Of a DNA stretch of 64,000 nt, positions 44,476 to 53,362 are shown one piece after another. The DNA is from an uncultured Sphingomonadaceae bacterium (GTDB lineage: Bacteria; Pseudomonadota; Alphaproteobacteria; Sphingomonadales; Sphingomonadaceae): NCBI GenBank assembly GCA_947497455.1, contig CANMGU010000001.1:1550001-1614000 (forward strand). Reading direction: 5' to 3'. The notes under the pieces were generated by a model that saw only the letters and a program-made list of their open reading frames with translations, did no database searches and was not told where the DNA came from. A program made the translations under genes and the position numbers. The number at the start of each line of letters is the position of its first letter. Positions within the stretch are counted from its first letter, which is position 1.

Positions 44476-46632
44476 ATGACCACGCGTGTTCTTATCGTTG
44501 ATGACCGGCCAACAAATCTCAGGATTTATGCCCAGTTCGTAACAATCATGGGGGAGAAATACTCTTCCGTGACATTTGCTGATCCTGTCGAAGCGCTAGA
44601 CTGGCTGCATAAAAATACGGCTGAATTGCTGGTTGTGGACTATCGCATGCCCAAAATGAATGGTGCTGAGTTCATCAAAAAAGTCCGCAAAATGTCTAAT
44701 TGCAGTGATGTACCGGCGATCGTCATTACGGCGCATCAGGATCGTGAATGTCGACTGTCCGCACTCGATGCCGGAGCCACCGACTTTCTTCAAAGCCCGG
44801 TTTCGCATGTAGAATTTTGCAAAAGAGCGATGTCACTGCTCACCAAAAGTGAGAAAAGTGTCAATCTGCGTAAGCGCGCCTCCGAGATTGAGCGCAAGCA
44901 TGCGTCGGTAACTGACAATACCGAACATAGCGCTCCAACAAACAAGAGCATGCTGGAACAGATCATCGATACGATTCCAATCATGATCAATGCTACGGAT
45001 CGTTCGGGACGATGCCTGTTCACCAACGCTTATCAGTCGGCGCTGTTTGATAAAACGCCAGATGAAATGGTTGGCAGAGACTTTGGTGATTTGCTGGGAC
45101 CAGAACTAGCGAAAAATTCTGATCGCCGAAACAAGATCGTTCTGAGGTCTGAACAACCCATCCCTCACTATGAAGAGAAGTTCACCAGTGACGGTGTGGA
45201 GCTTATTTTCCATTGTAACAAGTCTCCCCTGCTCAATCACAAGGGTGAAACTATCGGTGTGTTGACAACAGCGGTTGACATCACAGCCCGTAAATTTGCG
45301 GAAGAGCATCGCACCCATCTGGCCTTGCATGATATGCTAACCGGGCTTCCCAATCGCGCCTTGCTTGCAGAAAAAGTTCGCAAGGCAATCGACACCTGCC
45401 AAAAGTCAGGAAAAGAGGCCGCGCTTCTTTTGCTTGATCTCGACCGGTTCAAGGTGATTAACGACACAAGAGGCCATCATAGCGGCGACACTCTTTTACG
45501 GGAAGTTGCAGAGAGACTGTTGGATATTATCGGCCCCGATGATTTTGCTGCACGGATTGGTGGGGACGAATTTGCGATAATTCTCGGCGAGGTTGATGGT
45601 GCTGATACAATCAATTCGCGTTGCACCAAAATTCTGAAAGCGATCAACGAGCCTTATTCGATCAGCGGCATTGAACAGGTAATCGGCGCCAGCATCGGTG
45701 TCAGCTTAATCCCTTCAGACGGCAATGAATATGAAGAGCTGCTAAGGCTGGCTGATCTGGCCATGTATGATGCAAAAGCCAATGGCCGCAATTGCCATCG
45801 CTTCTTCTCTGAGGGAATGAACCAGATTGCACAGGCCGACGCTGCGCTAGAGATAGAATTGCGTGATGCGCTGAGTCAAAATCAGTTCGTCCTAGAATAT
45901 CAGCCGATAGTGGATGCAAAAACATTAAATTATGTCGGGCTGGAAGCCTTGATCCGCTGGGATCATCCCACCCGCGGACGTCTACTGCCGGTTCAGTTCA
46001 TTCGCGTAGCCGATGATACCGGGATTATGGATACTCTGGGCAAATGGGTTATCGCAGAGGTTTGCAGCCAGATTCGGCGATCAGCGGATGAGGGCGTCGA
46101 GCTTCCCCGCGTTGCCATAAACGTGTCTCCAAGACAGTTTCAGAACCAGAATGTTTGTGAAGACATTCTCAAAAATATCGAACTCAATAATATTGATCCG
46201 TCGAAAATTGTGGTGGAGATTACCGAAGAGCTCTTGCTCCATAATAATGATCACGTGAGCCAGACATTACATCGGCTGCGTAACGCCGGTGTCGGCATTT
46301 CTATTGATGATTTCGGAACCGGGTATTCGTCGCTGCAATATCTGCGTGACCTACCAGCAAACTGCCTCAAGATTGACCGCACTTTTATATCGCGGATTGA
46401 ACATTCAGCCGCTGATCGGGCCATTATTGGGACGATCTCGCATCTTGCCCACGCGCTAGATATGCGGGTGATAGCCGAAGGTGTTGAGAATGACGCTCAA
46501 CTTGATCTGCTGCAGGTATCGGGATGCGACGAAATCCAGGGCTTTAAAATTGCCCGGCCACAACGTGCGGAGGATTTGCCCAAGCTGTTTCAAATGCAAC
46601 GCAAACATGTTTCTAGCTCGGCCGAAGGATAG
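44476..46632 (+). CDS. Response regulator with PAS, GGDEF and EAL domains
   Basis: 718 residues from ATG 44476 (MTTRVLIVDDRPTNLRIYAQ). The receiver domain has phospho-acceptor Asp55 in LLVVDYRMPKMNG; a PAS domain lies at about 165-280 (LEQIIDTIPIMINATDRSGR); the diguanylate cyclase motif is intact at 362-366 in RIGGDEFAII, with no RxxD inhibitory site in front; the phosphodiesterase motif is EAL 490-492 in GLEALIRWDHPTRG, with metal and loop residues preserved (INVSPRQFQN, ITEELL, SIDDFGTGYSSLQYL, IAEGVEN). Both halves look active, so net c-di-GMP effect depends on the receiver/PAS input. Six bases separate it from the RpfC-like kinase gene, implying one operon and a likely cognate pair. Confidence 0.93.
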   Translation: MTTRVLIVDDRPTNLRIYAQFVTIMGEKYSSVTFADPVEALDWLHKNTAELLVVDYRMPKMNGAEFIKKVRKMSNCSDVPAIVITAHQDRECRLSALDAGATDFLQSPVSHVEFCKRAMSLLTKSEKSVNLRKRASEIERKHASVTDNTEHSAPTNKSMLEQIIDTIPIMINATDRSGRCLFTNAYQSALFDKTPDEMVGRDFGDLLGPELAKNSDRRNKIVLRSEQPIPHYEEKFTSDGVELIFHCNKSPLLNHKGETIGVLTTAVDITARKFAEEHRTHLALHDMLTGLPNRALLAEKVRKAIDTCQKSGKEAALLLLDLDRFKVINDTRGHHSGDTLLREVAERLLDIIGPDDFAARIGGDEFAIILGEVDGADTINSRCTKILKAINEPYSISGIEQVIGASIGVSLIPSDGNEYEELLRLADLAMYDAKANGRNCHRFFSEGMNQIAQADAALEIELRDALSQNQFVLEYQPIVDAKTLNYVGLEALIRWDHPTRGRLLPVQFIRVADDTGIMDTLGKWVIAEVCSQIRRSADEGVELPRVAINVSPRQFQNQNVCEDILKNIELNNIDPSKIVVEITEELLLHNNDHVSQTLHRLRNAGVGISIDDFGTGYSSLQYLRDLPANCLKIDRTFISRIEHSAADRAIIGTISHLAHALDMRVIAEGVENDAQLDLLQVSGCDEIQGFKIARPQRAEDLPKLFQMQRKHVSSSAEG

Positions 46633-46637
46633 TTTCC

Positions 46638-49223
46638 ATGCTGTCCTTCACGCCAAGTACGCATAAAAACAAGCATAAAAAAGGTCATAAACACAAACGG
46701 TCCGGGCACCATCATCACCGGCACCACAATGATGTGATCACTCGTGGCCGTGATCGCGAGCGAGAGATGATTATCAATCGCCTCGTACTGATTATCATCG
46801 CCCTCACCATCACGTTCTTTCTTGATGCAGCGCCCCATCTTGTGTTCGGTTTCCAATTGCACCTCATGGGTAGTTTGGCGATCATGATCGCTTATCGATT
46901 CAACCCCCAGCCAAGCAATCCCAGGCGGCTCGCGGGACTGATCGTAGATTTTGGTGTTGCAACCTATTTGTTCGACATTGGCGGCGGCGCAGTGGCAGCG
47001 CTCTATCCTTTATATCTCTGGGTCATACTGGGATACGGTTTTCGTTTTGGGGTCAAATGGCTCGGCATTGCCGCTACTTTGGGGACAATCTCCTTTGGCT
47101 GGACCGTCTACAATGATCCCTTTTGGCATCAGAACATGTCGCTATCTTCAGGCCTTTTAATCGGATTGATTGTCGTGCCGGCCTATTGCTCGACGCTAAT
47201 CATAAAAATTTCAAAAGCGACGAAAGAAGCCGAGGAAGCCAATAAAGCAAAGAGTCTTTTTCTCGCCAGCATCAGTCACGAGCTGCGGACCCCCCTCAAT
47301 GCGATCATCGGCTATGGTACGCATCTGCTTGATATGAAGTTGCCAGAGGCACAGCAACAGATGGTAGGAACGAGCGTTTCTGCCGGTCAGCATCTGCTCC
47401 ATTTAATCAACCAGCTTTTAAGTTTTGCCCAATCGGATACGCAGGAAGAATTGCCTGTACCGAAGGAGTTTAGTGTTGTGGATGTCTTGACTGACGTCAG
47501 AGACATCATGCAACTGGCGGCAACCGAGAAAGGTTTGCAAATCCACCTGCAAGCTGAAGCCATGAGTGATCAGTTGATAGCGGGTCAGTTGGATTATATT
47601 CGAAACATTCTGATCAACCTTACCAGTAATGCGGTGAAGTTCACGGAAACCGGAGCAATTGTTCTTAAATGCGGCATAGATGACAGTGAAGAAGTGCCGC
47701 AACTATGGTGTTCCGTTACCGACACCGGTCCAGGTATCGCGGCCGAAGCTCATGAGAAAATCTTTGGCGTTTTTCAACAAGCGGACGACAGTATCCTCGA
47801 TACTTTCGGTGGCACAGGATTGGGACTTGCCATCTGCCAACAGTTGGCGAGGCAGATGGGAGGCGACATTGGCTTGGAAAGTGCGATTGGAGAAGGCAGC
47901 ACCTTTACCTTAAACTGTCCCATTGATCTCGTCGCCAGCATCGAAGAAGCACCTGCCGAAGATAGTTTTAAGATACTGTCATTAGGCTTTGGATTGAACG
48001 GACCAGATATCTCTAAAAAAGAAAGCAACAACGCTCGGGTCAATCATATCCAATGTGCTAAAGATGACCGGTTGGAAACGATCCTCAAAAACCATCCCCT
48101 CTCTTCCTATGATTTGGCGCTGCTTGATGAAGAAATAGCTGAGCAGCACAAGGATGATGAGATATTCTGGAATCACTTCCGTGAGGCCAATCTTCCTCCA
48201 GTTCTTCTATCCAGAAACAGCAGCAAAAGTCTGGACGAAATCAAACTGCGTGCGGCCTTTGCGTCAGTCCTACCAGCGTCTCCCGATTTCGACACGGTGC
48301 GTAGTGTCATTCAAATTGGATGTTCTTTCAATCGCGTTGGCAAGAAGACTGATATTGATCCCAACCAGATAATTCGGACATCGGTCAGCTTGAACGTCCT
48401 GGTTGCGGACGATAACCGCACGAACCAGATGGTATTGCAAACGATATTGGTCAATGCAGGTCACCAGGTGGTTGTGGTTTCCGATGGCGAGCAAGCATTG
48501 GATGAGCTCGAGCAACAGGCATTCGATATCGTGTTTCTCGACGTGAACATGCCCAATATGGGAGGCGTAGAGTGCTGTAAGCTATGGCGGCAAATTGAAG
48601 GTCCCCGAAATCATGTTCCGATCATTGGCTTGACCGCAGACTCAACGGTTGAAACCGAGAAGAGATGCCTCGACGCCGGAATGGATTTACGCTTGACCAA
48701 ACCTATAGAGGCCGGCCTTCTGTTGGACACAGTCGCTGAACAAACCGGTAATTTTTTGACTGCAGACGAGGTGCAAACCAACGGTGACGCAGATCCGTTT
48801 AACGTCGTTCGCTCGATAAACGCGAAATCAGAGGATGAACTGGAACCACCGATTGACAACGAGCAAATGGCTTATCTCAGATCAATAGGCGACGACACCT
48901 TCGTGCAGTCTATTATTGATGCCTATCTCGATGACACGTTAGAAGTTATGGCTGCGTTTGAAGAGTCAATAAAGAACCATGATGTTGCTGACTTCCGTTT
49001 TCAGGCACATGCTTTCAAGAGCGGCGCCAATAATGTTGGAGCCTGCAGACTAGCGCAGATGTGCGGCAAGCTCGAAGTTGTCACAGAAGATGACTTCAAC
49101 GAGAATGGCTTCGAATATCTTGCTCAAATTGAAAAAGAATTGTCACGCATTACCGCATTCCTGAATGGTCAGAAAAAGCACACAGGTGGTGAATCCAACG
49201 AAGACGTCAGTGCAGCGGGATAA
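46638..49223 (+). CDS. rpfC: RpfC-like hybrid sensor histidine kinase
   Basis: 861 residues. Starts with a basic, very His-rich stretch (residues 8-32: HKNKHKKGHKHKRSGHHHHR), then five or six transmembrane segments up to about residue 195, the HisKA domain with phospho-His214 in ASISHELRTPLNAI, a HATPase domain (ITNLTSNAVKF-like NLTSNAVKFTETG, DTGPGIAAEAHEKIF, GGTGLGLAICQQLAR), a receiver domain with Asp635 in IVFLDVNMPNMGG, and a C-terminal Hpt domain with His791 in RFQAHAFKSGANNVGA. This is the RpfC order (TM5-HK-REC-HPT). The adjacent rpfF-like gene supports a role as DSF sensor. It ends one base from the convergent rpfF stop. Confidence 0.88.
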   Translation: MLSFTPSTHKNKHKKGHKHKRSGHHHHRHHNDVITRGRDREREMIINRLVLIIIALTITFFLDAAPHLVFGFQLHLMGSLAIMIAYRFNPQPSNPRRLAGLIVDFGVATYLFDIGGGAVAALYPLYLWVILGYGFRFGVKWLGIAATLGTISFGWTVYNDPFWHQNMSLSSGLLIGLIVVPAYCSTLIIKISKATKEAEEANKAKSLFLASISHELRTPLNAIIGYGTHLLDMKLPEAQQQMVGTSVSAGQHLLHLINQLLSFAQSDTQEELPVPKEFSVVDVLTDVRDIMQLAATEKGLQIHLQAEAMSDQLIAGQLDYIRNILINLTSNAVKFTETGAIVLKCGIDDSEEVPQLWCSVTDTGPGIAAEAHEKIFGVFQQADDSILDTFGGTGLGLAICQQLARQMGGDIGLESAIGEGSTFTLNCPIDLVASIEEAPAEDSFKILSLGFGLNGPDISKKESNNARVNHIQCAKDDRLETILKNHPLSSYDLALLDEEIAEQHKDDEIFWNHFREANLPPVLLSRNSSKSLDEIKLRAAFASVLPASPDFDTVRSVIQIGCSFNRVGKKTDIDPNQIIRTSVSLNVLVADDNRTNQMVLQTILVNAGHQVVVVSDGEQALDELEQQAFDIVFLDVNMPNMGGVECCKLWRQIEGPRNHVPIIGLTADSTVETEKRCLDAGMDLRLTKPIEAGLLLDTVAEQTGNFLTADEVQTNGDADPFNVVRSINAKSEDELEPPIDNEQMAYLRSIGDDTFVQSIIDAYLDDTLEVMAAFEESIKNHDVADFRFQAHAFKSGANNVGACRLAQMCGKLEVVTEDDFNENGFEYLAQIEKELSRITAFLNGQKKHTGGESNEDVSAAG

Positions 49224-49224
49224 C

Positions 49225-50184
49225 CTATATCTGAACGCTGCGAAGGGAGCGTTCGATTCTGCGTTCCTGAGCCATAGCTAGACGTTCCATTTTGCGCACG
49301 TCGGCTTCTTCCAGATGCAACGCCGTTTCTGCCCACATATCAGTAATCTCGAGCAGCTCATCAATGGTTACGGGATTGGCAAGGCGCCGCGCCTTGTAGA
49401 CTGCGCGTTCGGCATGAAAGCGCTTACGATTCTGTTTGGTATATTCAACAATCGCAGCTTCACCCTTGCCATCTTCAGCGAGTATATCGACTACGCCCAT
49501 GTCATAGAGTTCTTCGGCCGAGAACAACTTTCCTTCGAGAATAAACTGCTCTGTCTCACGCCGGCTCAATCGTTGCCGGAGATAGCTATAGGCACCCATC
49601 CCTGGGAAAAGATTGAACAAAATTTCAGGTAAACCCAATCGTGCACTTTTCTCGGCAACCAAAATGTCAAAGGCCAAGGCATGCTCAAATCCACCACCTA
49701 AAGCATCACCCTGCACCAATGCCATGGTGATGATTGGAGCTCCAAAGCCGGTGCTATTGGCATATTGCATGTGAACACATGTGCGTGCGTATTTTTTTAG
49801 AGCGCCTAGATCACGCCGTCTTATACAATCCGCAAAATGCTTCAGATCACCACCCAGATTATATATTCCAGGCGTATGTGAACCGCATACAAAATATCTT
49901 AGGGGATCAACTGCGTGGCTTGCGTCCATGGCGTAATTTGTATGCACCCAATCCTGAACCAGCTGGATTTCATCGCCTAACTCATAAGTATAACTGGGCC
50001 GGGATTTCTGGTTCATATAACACCAGAAAATTTCATCGGATTTGTCGAACCGCAGGTCTATCTCGTTGAATTTTTGAGTAAGAATATCCTGACCAAAACC
50101 ATGCTGCGATGTGATCAATGCATCGGTCCCATCAATGACCAGATCGGCATCAATATCATTCACGGCTTGGCTTCTTAAATCCAT
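49225..50184 (-). CDS. rpfF: RpfF-like DSF synthase (crotonase family)
   Basis: 319 residues from ATG 50184 (MDLRSQAVNDIDADLVIDGT); chosen because GGAGAG lies 7 nt before it, although the frame is open 37 codons further. Crotonase fold that, in the RpfF subfamily, makes cis-2-unsaturated fatty-acid signals from acyl-ACP by dehydration and thioester cleavage. The two essential glutamates are present with the subfamily spacing of 20: Glu167 in LGGGFEHALAFD and Glu187 in LGLPEILFNLFPGMGAYS. NLGGDLKHFADCI is the oxyanion-hole region. Ordinary enoyl-CoA hydratases lack the LFPGMGAYS extension. Convergent with, and touching, the rpfC-like gene. Confidence 0.87.
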   Translation of the reverse strand: MDLRSQAVNDIDADLVIDGTDALITSQHGFGQDILTQKFNEIDLRFDKSDEIFWCYMNQKSRPSYTYELGDEIQLVQDWVHTNYAMDASHAVDPLRYFVCGSHTPGIYNLGGDLKHFADCIRRRDLGALKKYARTCVHMQYANSTGFGAPIITMALVQGDALGGGFEHALAFDILVAEKSARLGLPEILFNLFPGMGAYSYLRQRLSRRETEQFILEGKLFSAEELYDMGVVDILAEDGKGEAAIVEYTKQNRKRFHAERAVYKARRLANPVTIDELLEITDMWAETALHLEEADVRKMERLAMAQERRIERSLRSVQI

Positions 50185-50473
50185 ATATACTCTCCACATA
50201 ATCGGGGTTACGTCGAAACTCTGGCGTAACAATTTCCGAAGTGCTTGGGACATATTTTTATGGCACGCCCCAAAAAGAAGCAAGTAAAAGTCCAAAAGTT
50301 AACTATTGGCCTTAATCACCCTTTCAGATTCCCAATCTTTTGCGGCACTTAATGGTAAATAACTGATTGTAAAATCTGGTAAAACTGGAAATAAATCGAA
50401 CAAATAGTGTCTCTAAATTTGCCCCTTTCAAATCTGGTTCTGTTGTTAAAAAAACAATTCTTATCGCTACTGG
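50185..50473. other. 289-nt intergenic region between rpfF and gpsA
   Basis: A/T-rich. It holds the rpfF ribosome binding site at the left edge and presumably its promoter, and the 3' end of the lipid operon at the right: minus strand AGAATTGTTTTTTTAACAAC shows a T-run just after gpsA but lacks a strong G/C stem. No reading frame I trust is present. Confidence 0.5.
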
Positions 50474-51490
50474 TTACCCTGCCTCTGCTTCAGATCCGGC
50501 AGATGCGCTGATCAAACCCCGATAAGCGCGTATTGCTGTTCTGGTGCCTTTGGTTACCTCGAAAACATCCTCGGCTATGGGCATGGCTACATTATATTTT
50601 TTGGCTAAAGCCATCACCGTTGGCGCACTCTTCACACCCTCAGCAACCATGAGCATTTCTTCTATGATTTCATCAATATTACGCCCCTTGCCCAGCTCGA
50701 CACCGACATGACGGTTCCGGCTAAGCGGACTTGTGCATGTAGCGATCATATCACCCATCCCGGTTAGACCCGCAAAAGTTTCGGGCCGCCCGCCCATTGC
50801 GACGCCAAGCCGCGTAATCTCTGCAAGCCCACGCGTGATCAGAGCAGAACGGGTATTGTCTCCAGCTCCCAATCCATCACCCATTCCAACAGCTATGGCG
50901 ATAATATTCTTGAGGACCCCGCCCAACTCACAACCCAGCAGGTCGGTATTGGTATACACTCGGAAGAGTCCCGAATGGAACAACTGCTGAAGCTGCTTGA
51001 CAATGATCTCATCTTCCATGGAGATCACACTCGCCGCCGCCTGGCCGGCCATGATCTCTCGCGCCAGATTGGGACCTGTCAACACGCCCACCGGATGACC
51101 CGGAAGAACATCCTCAATGACCTCTGTCATGCGTTTTCCAGTGGATAGCTCAAGGCCTTTTGTCAGGCTTATCACCGGCACCCAGGGGCGCAAATATGGC
51201 TTGGCTTCCTCAAGAACCTTTCGAAAATTATTTGATGGAATACCCATGACCAGGACATCGGCATCTGCGACAGCGTCACCAATTGCATCGGTCGCTTTTA
51301 GCGCTGCTGGCAATTCTGTGTCGGGAAGATATTTGCTGTTGCGATGGTTCTGGTTAATATCCTGAACAGTTTCCGCGTCTCGAGCCCATATCTTAATGGG
51401 AGCATTGCGCGATACCAGTGAGGCCACTGTTGTCCCCCACGAACCGCCGCCCAGTAGCCCAACTCGCAATTTCACAGCCTCATCCCCCAT
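50474..51490 (-). CDS. gpsA: Glycerol-3-phosphate dehydrogenase (NAD(P)+)
   Basis: 338 residues. Reduces DHAP to sn-glycerol-3-phosphate, the backbone for phospholipids and triacylglycerol. Rossmann motif LRVGLLGGGSWGTTVASLVS; VLTGPNLAREIMAGQAAASV; the catalytic region ELGGVLKNIIAIAVGMGDGL and AGDNTRSALITRGLAEITRL. The start at 51490 has GAGGA 5 nt upstream; a GTG five codons later is an alternative. Last gene after the lipid genes on the same strand, 56 nt beyond the preceding stop, so probably co-transcribed with them. Confidence 0.95.
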   Translation of the reverse strand: MGDEAVKLRVGLLGGGSWGTTVASLVSRNAPIKIWARDAETVQDINQNHRNSKYLPDTELPAALKATDAIGDAVADADVLVMGIPSNNFRKVLEEAKPYLRPWVPVISLTKGLELSTGKRMTEVIEDVLPGHPVGVLTGPNLAREIMAGQAAASVISMEDEIIVKQLQQLFHSGLFRVYTNTDLLGCELGGVLKNIIAIAVGMGDGLGAGDNTRSALITRGLAEITRLGVAMGGRPETFAGLTGMGDMIATCTSPLSRNRHVGVELGKGRNIDEIIEEMLMVAEGVKSAPTVMALAKKYNVAMPIAEDVFEVTKGTRTAIRAYRGLISASAGSEAEAG

Positions 51491-51546
51491 TTTTCCTCGC
51501 GACTCCCCTATTTGGGAAATTCTATCTGACTAAACTGGCGGGAAAA

Positions 51547-52476
51547 TTAGTGTTTGGCAAGAAATGCAAGATGTCGAGCAGCTGTTTCTTTAGGCTTCTC
51601 AATCATTGGAACATGCCCTGTTTCTTCGAAAATGATAGATTCACTGTTCCTGATCCCCTCCTCCAGGACCGAAACACAGCTAACATCAATCAGACGATCA
51701 TGGCGTCCCCAGATGATGAGAGTTGGCGCCGCAATTTCTCCAAGACGGTCATTAAGCGGGTGATTTATACCGGCGCCGGCGATCTGCCAAAATATCTTAT
51801 CGAGCAAGTCTCTATGTGCTTCTGCTTCTGCAAAGAAAATCTTCTTGAAATTTTTGGGCATGGGCACCGGTTTATACGATATAAACGCCATAAGCCGATC
51901 AACATCGGCCAGGTCGGCCAGTGCGAGCGAGTTTTCACCTTTTTCAGCTGCAATAGCCAATTCACTTTTGTCGGCGCCCATCACGCCGGCATTGTTGAAT
52001 AGAGTTAAGGATGAAACCTTATCCGGATATTCCATCGCAAACTGCAGCGCTATAAAACCGCCCATGCTGTTACCACCAATATGGCATTGCGGGATATTCA
52101 TGGCGTCGAGAAAAGCGCTCAAACGATGGACTTGAGACGCAATATCATAGTCACGATCAAGAGATCTGTCATTTTCACCAAAGCCAGGCAAATCCGGTGC
52201 GATTAGCCGGTGATATTTGGTAATATGCGGTGCGTAGATCGACCAGTTATCCTTGTCCCCACCAAAACCATGCAGCAAGACCATTGGCACGCCGTCGTGG
52301 CGGCCTCCTTCCAGATAAGGCCAGATATTATCTCCAACTTTGATCGACTTTTGCCGCATCCCCCCTCGAAAACGCAGTAGTGCCGTCATTAGGTCATAAA
52401 GAGCCTTCGGTAGAATGAAATATCCGGCGAGAAGCGCCAGAATAAAGGCTCCGAGAATATATAATATGATCATCAT
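51547..52476 (-). CDS. Membrane-anchored alpha/beta hydrolase
   Basis: 309 residues. The N-terminal hydrophobic segment (MMIILYILGAFILALLAGYF) likely anchors it to the membrane. The hydrolase core has HGFGGDKDNW, nucleophile Ser137 in IGGNSMGGFIAL, acid in LIIWGRHDRLIDV and His in FEETGHVPMIEKP. Related to the lipase/esterase group of LipA-like bacterial hydrolases. In this operon it may hydrolyse acylglycerols or esters. 31 nt after the monoglyceride-lipase-like gene. Confidence 0.85.
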   Translation of the reverse strand: MMIILYILGAFILALLAGYFILPKALYDLMTALLRFRGGMRQKSIKVGDNIWPYLEGGRHDGVPMVLLHGFGGDKDNWSIYAPHITKYHRLIAPDLPGFGENDRSLDRDYDIASQVHRLSAFLDAMNIPQCHIGGNSMGGFIALQFAMEYPDKVSSLTLFNNAGVMGADKSELAIAAEKGENSLALADLADVDRLMAFISYKPVPMPKNFKKIFFAEAEAHRDLLDKIFWQIAGAGINHPLNDRLGEIAAPTLIIWGRHDRLIDVSCVSVLEEGIRNSESIIFEETGHVPMIEKPKETAARHLAFLAKH

Positions 52477-52507
52477 TGCGAATTTCCCCCGTTCGCATGG
52501 TTCTGAA

Positions 52508-53362
52508 TTAGCGCGCCAATATGGATTCTATCCAGTTTGTCATGTCAGAAAGCACTGCATCTTTCTCAGGTTCGTTAAAAATCTCATGAAACAACTCAGG
52601 ATAGATTTTCAGCAATTTTGCTTCGGAGCCTATATTTTCATGCAGGAATACCGAACCTTCTGGAGCAGTCAGCCTGTCTTTTTCGCCATGTAACAAGAGC
52701 ATGGGCAATGTGATTTTTGTCGCCTGACTTTGAATTGTTTCCATATTTGTCATCATCTCAGCGGCCAACCGCGCGCTGATCTTCGTGCCAGAAACCAATG
52801 GGTCAGCAAGATAGTCTGCAACAACCGCCGGATCACGGCTCACACCATTCGCATCAAGTCCCAACACCCCCATTTTCGGTGCAATATTGGACAGAAATTT
52901 GCTCAATCCCTTCATGAATGATGATGGTTCTTCAGTCGCTTTTATCGCTGGTCCAGACAGGACCGCCGCGATAAATTGGTCTTGGTTTTTCAGCAAATAT
53001 GTGGCGCCGATCAGCCCCCCTAAACTATGACCGACCAGGACTATCGGTAACGACTTTTGTTCAGCCGGTAGTTCTGTAATCAGCGCATCTAGGCCGTCAT
53101 GATAGACCGAAAAATTGGGAACAAAGCCATTAACTCCATCCGATTTTCCGTGCCCCCAATGATCAAGGCTATGCACCGCAAAGCCATTTTTGGTGCAGTG
53201 TTCGGCGAAATGGGCGTAGCGCCCGCTATGTTCATCATAGCCGTGGACAAGAACAATAACTGCCTTCGGGGTCTGCTCGGGAGTCCAGCTTTGACAATAG
53301 AGCTTTGCTCCTGCCGCTTCAGACGATGCGGGTAATGTTAGTGCGCCTTCCTGGTGCTTCAA
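52508..53362 (-). CDS. Monoacylglycerol-lipase-like alpha/beta hydrolase
   Basis: 284 residues, cytosolic. The diagnostic VLVHGYDEHSGRYAHFAEHC and LDHWGHGKSDG are those of the monoglyceride lipase/lysophospholipase L2 group; nucleophile Ser113 in LVGHSLGGLIGA; acid in LLLHGEKDRLTAPEG and His near LFHEIFNEPEKD. Would release glycerol and fatty acid from monoacylglycerol as the last step of lipid-droplet breakdown. Start overlaps the patatin stop by 4 nt. Confidence 0.87.
   Translation of the reverse strand: MKHQEGALTLPASSEAAGAKLYCQSWTPEQTPKAVIVLVHGYDEHSGRYAHFAEHCTKNGFAVHSLDHWGHGKSDGVNGFVPNFSVYHDGLDALITELPAEQKSLPIVLVGHSLGGLIGATYLLKNQDQFIAAVLSGPAIKATEEPSSFMKGLSKFLSNIAPKMGVLGLDANGVSRDPAVVADYLADPLVSGTKISARLAAEMMTNMETIQSQATKITLPMLLLHGEKDRLTAPEGSVFLHENIGSEAKLLKIYPELFHEIFNEPEKDAVLSDMTNWIESILAR

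Noticed and set aside
50185-50295. Longer RpfF start (356 residues)
   Set aside because: The extra 37 codons lack family similarity, while the ATG at 50184 has GGAGAG at proper distance.
50280-50325. Possible CtrA box GTTAACTATTGGCCTTAA upstream of rpfF
   Set aside because: The two TTAA half-sites are 9 nt apart rather than 7.
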